Shown: positions 15,697 through 20,721 of the stretch, piece after piece | How positions within the stretch are numbered: the first letter of the stretch is position 1 | Layout: each line of letters starts with the position of its first letter | NCBI GenBank assembly: GCA_003483885.1 | Contig: DMXI01000457.1 | Coordinates: 1-20,721 of the forward strand | Origin: Microscillaceae bacterium | GTDB taxonomy: Bacteria; Bacteroidota; Bacteroidia; Cytophagales; Microscillaceae | Reading direction: 5' to 3' | Length of the DNA stretch: 20,721 bases | Made by a program: the position numbers and the translations under genes | The notes under the pieces: generated by a model | Told to the model about the DNA's origin: nothing | Database searches by the model: none | Seen by the model: only the letters and a program-made list of their open reading frames with translations

Positions 15697-15845
15697 CTGA
15701 GGGGCTACCCCAATACGCAATACCTGAAAAGTTACTACCGGTACTCATTCGCAAGCATAAAAAGATTGTTCGCGAATAAAAACGAAATACCCCTACCCAA
15801 AATCCCCTTTTTTTCGTATTATTAAGCTTTGTAAATTCGAGTCTC

Positions 15846-15919
15846 AAACCTGTCAGGTTTAACTTCGTTGAGCTCGCAAGCTCGGTTTTACGACGACGTT
15901 TAAAAAACCTGACAGGTTT
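15846..15919. repeat. Perfect 15-bp inverted repeat upstream of the NACHT gene
   Basis: AAACCTGTCAGGTTT (15846-15860) and AAACCTGACAGGTTT (15905-15919) are exact reverse complements, and each is nearly palindromic itself. The 44-base interior holds a smaller palindrome, GAGCT-CGCA-AGCTC. The right arm ends 23 bases before the NACHT start codon. It may be a dispersed intergenic repeat or cruciform; it is not followed by a T-run, so it is not an obvious terminator. Confidence 0.75.
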
Positions 15920-15942
15920 CGACATCCCAAAACTCCTCAATA

Positions 15943-18900
15943 ATGGCAACACCTAAAAATCCAGAGAAAGGTTATGAAAGGTTTTTTAATGCATTCTTTG
16001 ATCGCAACCTCAAGAAAGTATCAAAAGCAATACAAGGCGCTGGTGGATTAATATCTGAATTTGTAATCCCAGGTAGTTCCAATTATTTCAAGGCTTTGAA
16101 AACAGTAGAGGTAATTGTAGATCAAATTGTTGAAATACAAGACGTTAACAAAGCTTTTTATCACGCCATTGTGTACAGTACTGCCAATACCTTTTTTAAA
16201 GGATTGGTGGTGTATGATTTGGAATTAAATGAGGATGATTTGTCGATCAGACAGTACCGAAAATCTATTTTAGATTCTTTTAAAAAGGAGAACTATAAAG
16301 CACAGTCTTTTGATGTATCCCGTTTCAACGCTGACCCTACTGTAGTAAAAATCAGAACGCGTTTTCTGGACTGGGCAAAAACCAACGATATTGATGAGTT
16401 AAACCGTCAACGGTTAGAAAAATACTTTACTCGTCACCAGGAGGTAGACTTTTTTGAGGTGTTAGAATCTAGCAAAACCAAATTTGCTCGGTTAACTGAG
16501 TTTCTGAAAAACGATTCTTACCAGAAAAGAATCAAGTTATTGCGCCGTATAGAATATGAAAATGAATTAGCGGAGCAATATCTGGAAAATGTATTAGGGG
16601 ATGAACATGGGGTAACCTTAGATAAAATTTACATTGAGCCTAAGTTTAAAATTTATCATCGTTCCATAAGTAAAGATATTGTAGAGAGAAAAGAGATATA
16701 TAAAGATCAAAGTGGTTTTCTAAAAATTGAATCAAATCTAAATATTCACGAGTACACGAACCAATTGCTACTCAAAAAGGATTCTTTAAATCTAGGAAAG
16801 CAGAATACCCGTATGTTGTTCTTACTGGGTTACCCAGGGCAAGGAAAAACTTCTTTTTGCAAAAGACTCATTTATGATATTGTACAAGAACAAAACCCTC
16901 CAATCAATCAAAAGTTTTATTTTGTAAGACTCAAGAATATCATTGACACCAATGATTTGATCACCAATCCTTTAGCTACATTGAGGGATTATATAGAAGA
17001 GCAAATAGATGCCGATATCCCAAAGCGAGAATTTCATAAAAGTTTATTGATTTTAGATGGGTTGGACGAGCTGAAGATGAACGCAGGATTGACTGATCAG
17101 CAAATTGACGATTTTTGCCGACGGCTGATTGATGAAACCGAAGTGAAAGAAAAATCCAACTTGCGTATTATAGTAACCTCCCGCTATGGTTACATCAAAC
17201 TGGACGACTTACCCAAAGCCAGTGATTACCCTCACGCTATTACGCTACAATTAGAAAGTTTTGATCTGACCCAACAAAAACAATGGTTGGCAAAGTATCA
17301 AAACTTTAATAAAAAAACGCCTTTGACTAAAGATATTCTGGAAGAGTTTAATGTAGAAGATGATTCTTACCAAGCCATAAAAGAATTGTTAGGGCAACCT
17401 ATTTTGCTAAAAATCATTGCTACCTTAAACCAAACATTGGATAAAAAAGATACCAAAACTAAAATTTATGAAAAGCTTTTTGATCAATTGATTGAGCGTA
17501 AATATGCAGATGGAGGACAAATATCTATTTTAAAGAACATAACCAAAGTAGATTTAAGAAAAGTATTGCAAGATATAGCCATTAAAATATTTCATTCACC
17601 CTACGAATATATTCATTATCAAGAGTTGAGAAAGCTTTCTAAAAACTGGGATATTGACAATTATGAAGAATCTATCAAAACATTGATGGTTAGTTTTTAC
17701 TTTCAGGAAGTGCAAAAAAAAGCAAGTGATGATAGCATACAAAATAAAGAGAATTACGCAGTAGAGTTCCTCCATAAATCACTGCAAGAGTATTTGACGG
17801 CTGAAAAGATTTGGAGCGATGTAAAAAGTTTAGTTGAAGTGACAGATATAGATGATTTCTTTAAGAAAGTTTTTAAACTGTTTTCCCAAAAACTACTGAG
17901 TGCTGAGGTTTTGACCGATTTAAAAGAATTAATAAATCAAGATAAAACAGATAAAATTAGAGAAAAATTATCTAAACGCTTCACCAAGTTTTTTCCAGAG
18001 CTTTTGGCCCATGATTTTTTGTATTATTACAACTATAATGAAATTCTAAACGAGTTTAAGAGTCCTAGAGAGCAAAGTCGAAACGTTTTTTATGGTGTTT
18101 GGAATATTCTAATAAATTTAAAGCTATCTTTTGATGATGAAGAAGACAGGGATATTATAGGTAATCTTGATGAGAGCTCTAGGCAAAAATTTTACACATT
18201 GTTAAGAGCGTATGATAAACAGCTATATTTTCTTAATCTTAAGTTTCAAAAGTTGATAAATTTCTCCTTGACTGGAGTAGATTTAAGAAGAGTAATATTT
18301 GATAATTCAGTGTTAGAGGGAGCATATTTGACTTTTACGGACTTATTTTTGGTTCACTTTATTGATGTGAACATTAGTGATGTGGATTTAAGTAGGTCAG
18401 ATTTAAGAGGAACCCTTTTTAAGAACACAAATCTCAATAATACAATTTTTCGATATGCAGATTTGTTTGATTCAGATTTGAGCGGAGCAGATTTAAGTAC
18501 ATCAAATTTAGATGGTGCAAATCTGAATAATTCAATTTTAAAGGGGGTTAAATTGAGTGGTAGTATGTTATCAAATGTGCAGATGGTTCAAGCTAATTTA
18601 GAAAAGGCTGATCTAACAGAAGCTAAACTATTTAAAGTAAATTTAACATACGCTAATCTTAATGATGTTGATCTATCTGCTTCCATTTTGTTAGATACAA
18701 GTTGTAGGCATACTTTTTTTCCTCCTATAAATAATTTTATACAGGCTGCTTTTAATTCTAACACAAGCATTATTAATGCCTACACACAAGATGTCAACTG
18801 GGTTATTAACTTTAAAACAATTAGTAAAGAAGAGGTTTCTGAGCCTTTCAACATTCAAAAATATTATCTATCCCAACCACTTACCCAAGAAGAAATACAG

Positions 18901-18999
18901 AATTCACCTAATCCATATCTAAAAGAAATAGCCAAAAACGGAAAACCTATCTACCAAATCCGCCTCAAACCTGGAGAAACCGAGGAAACCGAAGGTTAA
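15943..18999 (+). CDS. NACHT-domain STAND NTPase with C-terminal pentapeptide repeats, putative antiphage protein
   Basis: The 1018-residue protein has three parts. Residues 1-285 are a helical N-terminal region in which I recognise no effector fold. Residues 290 to about 620 are a NACHT NTPase: Walker A G296-Y-P-G-Q-G-K302-T-S, Walker B L-L-I-L-D372-G-L-D375-E376, sensor-like V-T-S-R414, and the NACHT-end motif E-F-L-H-K-S-L-Q-E-Y-L at 608-618. After a helical linker, residues about 774-918 are some 29 pentapeptide repeats (A/S-D/N-L-x-x), a right-handed beta-helix, then a 100-residue tail. Such STAND ATPases oligomerise on sensing a ligand. Bacterial NACHT proteins are known antiphage NLR relatives, and the repeats occupy the sensor position. 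The defence role is inferred. The gene is markedly AT-rich beside its right-hand neighbour, lies after repeat debris and has no partner gene on the left, all suggesting acquisition. Confidence 0.9.
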   Translation: MATPKNPEKGYERFFNAFFDRNLKKVSKAIQGAGGLISEFVIPGSSNYFKALKTVEVIVDQIVEIQDVNKAFYHAIVYSTANTFFKGLVVYDLELNEDDLSIRQYRKSILDSFKKENYKAQSFDVSRFNADPTVVKIRTRFLDWAKTNDIDELNRQRLEKYFTRHQEVDFFEVLESSKTKFARLTEFLKNDSYQKRIKLLRRIEYENELAEQYLENVLGDEHGVTLDKIYIEPKFKIYHRSISKDIVERKEIYKDQSGFLKIESNLNIHEYTNQLLLKKDSLNLGKQNTRMLFLLGYPGQGKTSFCKRLIYDIVQEQNPPINQKFYFVRLKNIIDTNDLITNPLATLRDYIEEQIDADIPKREFHKSLLILDGLDELKMNAGLTDQQIDDFCRRLIDETEVKEKSNLRIIVTSRYGYIKLDDLPKASDYPHAITLQLESFDLTQQKQWLAKYQNFNKKTPLTKDILEEFNVEDDSYQAIKELLGQPILLKIIATLNQTLDKKDTKTKIYEKLFDQLIERKYADGGQISILKNITKVDLRKVLQDIAIKIFHSPYEYIHYQELRKLSKNWDIDNYEESIKTLMVSFYFQEVQKKASDDSIQNKENYAVEFLHKSLQEYLTAEKIWSDVKSLVEVTDIDDFFKKVFKLFSQKLLSAEVLTDLKELINQDKTDKIREKLSKRFTKFFPELLAHDFLYYYNYNEILNEFKSPREQSRNVFYGVWNILINLKLSFDDEEDRDIIGNLDESSRQKFYTLLRAYDKQLYFLNLKFQKLINFSLTGVDLRRVIFDNSVLEGAYLTFTDLFLVHFIDVNISDVDLSRSDLRGTLFKNTNLNNTIFRYADLFDSDLSGADLSTSNLDGANLNNSILKGVKLSGSMLSNVQMVQANLEKADLTEAKLFKVNLTYANLNDVDLSASILLDTSCRHTFFPPINNFIQAAFNSNTSIINAYTQDVNWVINFKTISKEEVSEPFNIQKYYLSQPLTQEEIQNSPNPYLKEIAKNGKPIYQIRLKPGETEETEG

Positions 19000-19026
19000 T
19001 CCATAAAATTTATTAACTTAAACCCT

Positions 19027-20625
19027 ATGACCAAAAAAAGAAAATTCTGGGGTTGGGGGGACGAGGATTTTGCCCTGGCACCCGCCTTTGTGCAGCAAAT
19101 CAAGCAAATGTTGCAGTTTAGTTTGGGGATCAAGGAGTTTCAGGAAATACCAGTGCCAAGCATTGAAGACGTAGGTTTATCGGCGCCCCGTTTTGCCCTG
19201 CCTAAGGAATTTGAAGCTATAGCCACCCACGATACCTTCGAGCGGGCCAGTCATAGTTTTGGTCAAGCCTTTCGCGATGTGTGGCGGGCCTTGCATTTGC
19301 AGTTTCACAATGCCCCCGATTACGTAGCCTATCCCAAAACCGAAGACGACATTTTGGCTTTGATGCAATTTGCGGGAGAGCAAGGCGTAGCCCTCATTCC
19401 GTTTGGCGGAGGCAGCAGTGTGGTAGGAGGGGTAGAGCCTCCCCGAGCCGCAGGTTTTGCCGGGAGCATCAGTGTAGATATGCAGCATTTCAACCAAGTG
19501 CTGGAAGTAGATGCTGCTTCTCGTTCGGCCCGTATCCAAGGCGGTATTTTTGGTCCTGATTTGGAGCGCCAACTCAAGCCCTACGGCGTTACCCTGCGTC
19601 ATTATCCTCAAAGTTTTGAATTTTCTACTTTGGGCGGTTGGATTGCCACTCGAGCGGGCGGTCATTTTGCGACCCTCTACACCCACATCGACGATTTTGT
19701 CCAAAGCGTGCGGATGGTCACCCCCAAAGGTGTGATGCAAACCCGTCGTTTGCCCAGTTCGGGCGCAGGCCCTAGCGAAGAAAGACTGGTGCTAGGTTCG
19801 GAAGGCACGTTGGGCATTATCACCGAAGCCTGGATGCGTCTGCAAAGCATTCCCCAATACAAATTGGCCCAAACGGTGCGTTTTGCCCAGTTTGAGCAAG
19901 CCGTAGCCGCAGTACGAGAAATTTCGCAAGCGGGTTTGTACCCCAGCAATGCCCGTTTGGTAGACCCTTTCGAGGCCTTGGGCAATGGTTTGGGCGACGG
20001 TAAGTCTACCGTGGTTATTCTCGGGTTTGAGTCCCACCATCATTCCGTAGCGCCTTGGATGCACGAAGCCTTACAAATTTGCGACAAATACGAAGGCAAA
20101 TGGAAGGCCAAAACTGAAGCCCAAAAGTCCACCAGAGATGCCAAAGCCGATACCTGGAAAAATTCCTTTTTGCAAGCACCCTACCTGCGTGATGAACTCA
20201 TTCGCTTGGGCTTGGTGGTAGAAACTTTCGAGACCGCCATTCCTTGGGATAAGTTTGCCGATTTCCACAAACGATTGAAAGCCAAAGCCTTGGAAGCCAT
20301 CAAAACCCATTGTGGGCAAGGCACCATTACTTGCCGTTTTACCCATATTTACCCTGATGGCCCAGCGCCGTATTACACCGTGATTGCCAAAGGAACTCAA
20401 GGTCGCCAACTCGAGCAGTGGGATGCCATCAAGGCTGCGGTTTCGCAAGTATTGATGGACGAAGGCGCTACGATTACCCACCACCACGCGGTAGGCAAAG
20501 ACCACCAGCCATTTTACGCCCAGCAGCACAGCCCATTATTTGGCGAAATGCTGCGCAGCATCAAGGCCACAGTTGACCCCAAGGGTATTTTGAATCCGGA
20601 AGTACTTTTGAGCCTTGGCCATTAG
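19027..20625 (+). CDS. FAD-binding oxidoreductase of the alkylglycerone-phosphate synthase type
   Basis: The 532-residue flavoprotein belongs to the vanillyl-alcohol-oxidase/PCMH superfamily. Residues about 95-275 are the FAD-binding domain, with I-P-F-G-G-G-S-S-V-V-G-G-V at 124-136 and G-S-E-G-T-L-G-I at 257-264. The C-terminal cap ends with T-H-H-H487-A-V-G-K-D-H and V-D-P-K-G-I-L-N-P. An N-terminal F-W-G-W-G, H-S-F-G-Q-A-F-R-D and the triple histidine match alkyldihydroxyacetonephosphate synthase (AGPS), which swaps the acyl chain of acyl-DHAP for a fatty alcohol in ether-lipid synthesis. Bacterial relatives may have other substrates. The start is 27 bases after the NACHT stop with no terminator between, so read-through is possible, but base composition changes sharply at the junction. 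No signal peptide; cytoplasmic or membrane-peripheral. Confidence 0.87.
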   Translation: MTKKRKFWGWGDEDFALAPAFVQQIKQMLQFSLGIKEFQEIPVPSIEDVGLSAPRFALPKEFEAIATHDTFERASHSFGQAFRDVWRALHLQFHNAPDYVAYPKTEDDILALMQFAGEQGVALIPFGGGSSVVGGVEPPRAAGFAGSISVDMQHFNQVLEVDAASRSARIQGGIFGPDLERQLKPYGVTLRHYPQSFEFSTLGGWIATRAGGHFATLYTHIDDFVQSVRMVTPKGVMQTRRLPSSGAGPSEERLVLGSEGTLGIITEAWMRLQSIPQYKLAQTVRFAQFEQAVAAVREISQAGLYPSNARLVDPFEALGNGLGDGKSTVVILGFESHHHSVAPWMHEALQICDKYEGKWKAKTEAQKSTRDAKADTWKNSFLQAPYLRDELIRLGLVVETFETAIPWDKFADFHKRLKAKALEAIKTHCGQGTITCRFTHIYPDGPAPYYTVIAKGTQGRQLEQWDAIKAAVSQVLMDEGATITHHHAVGKDHQPFYAQQHSPLFGEMLRSIKATVDPKGILNPEVLLSLGH

Positions 20626-20721
20626 CTGTTAGCCATTGGCATTTGGTGGTTCGTATAGCTATTTTTAGGGCTTTCTTATAAAATTTGAGAACTTATAAGG
20701 GCTGGTATCCCGATAAACCGC

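Larger units (their letters stand above)
14883..15942. other. Long gene-free region of decayed repeats upstream of the NACHT gene
   Basis: These 1060 bases contain no ORF I would accept. Features seen are a perfect hairpin AGCTTGTA-TAT-TACAAGCT (15121-15139), a duplicated module (15299-15510 and 15561-15696), a REP-like imperfect hairpin (15583-15638) and a 15-bp perfect inverted repeat (15846-15919). A TAAGCTTTG at 15823-15831 is one base off the TAnnTTTG spacing and could be the NACHT gene's -7 box. The whole looks like noncoding debris bordering an acquired gene. Confidence 0.6.

Noticed and set aside
15501..15952. Two overlapping minus-strand ORFs before the NACHT gene
   Set aside because: They are translated from the duplicated repeat module and the 15-bp inverted repeat, and one overlaps the NACHT start; no protein-like features.
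19177..20529. Several long ORFs opposite the AGPS-type gene
   Set aside because: They are antisense shadows created by the GC-rich codon pattern of the real gene; no homology-like motifs.
1..20721. CRISPR array, tRNA, rRNA or prophage genes
   Set aside because: No regularly spaced direct repeats, no tRNA-like cloverleaf sequence and no phage structural or integrase genes were seen on either strand.

Overview
The window looks like chromosomal DNA of a Bacteroidota bacterium, most likely a marine Cytophagales (Microscilla-like) organism; the taxon is an inference. The grounds are start sites without Shine-Dalgarno sequences, several matches to the Bacteroidetes promoter (TTTG, about 19 bases, TAnnTTTG), moderate-to-low GC, and a gene set that is usual there: a bkd-type E2, a secreted tricorn-like S41 peptidase, an M49-like lipoprotein, a small Crp/Fnr regulator and a CHAD protein. 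No rRNA, tRNA, CRISPR array or transposase gene was found.

Layout. 1-524 (-) is the 5' part of a 2-oxo-acid dehydrogenase E2 gene. 1042-2574 (+) holds an exported barrel-like protein and an unrecognised 270-residue protein, closed by a terminator. 2713-4485 (+) pairs a Crp/Fnr regulator with a membrane fatty acid hydroxylase/sterol desaturase that carries two C-terminal CDGSH iron-sulfur motifs; a bidirectional terminator separates it from an M49-like lipoprotein peptidase (4584-6284, -). A 1.16-kb gap follows (6285-7440). It contains a near-consensus minus-strand promoter and, about 350-380 bases further on, a strong terminator with no convincing ORF between them: a candidate small RNA. Then, all on the minus strand, come a CHAD protein, a solitary nuoH bracketed by AT-rich inverted repeats, a large tricorn-like protease, and a metallo-beta-lactamase-fold protein that has lost half its zinc ligands. 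A 161-bp MITE-like element with 13-bp terminal inverted repeats and a TTA target duplication lies between the last two.

After a 1.06-kb gap of decayed repeats, and just beyond a perfect 15-bp inverted repeat, comes an AT-rich 1018-residue NACHT NTPase with a C-terminal pentapeptide-repeat domain (15943-18999, +). It resembles bacterial NACHT (NLR-like) antiphage proteins and is the best candidate for a little-described system. It ends 27 bases before a visibly GC-richer gene for an alkylglycerone-phosphate-synthase-type flavoprotein (19027-20625, +).

Most genes are independent metabolic or envelope units, not one pathway. The functional groupings I would defend are the Crp/hydroxylase-CDGSH pair and the NACHT gene as a single-gene defence island in repeat-rich DNA.
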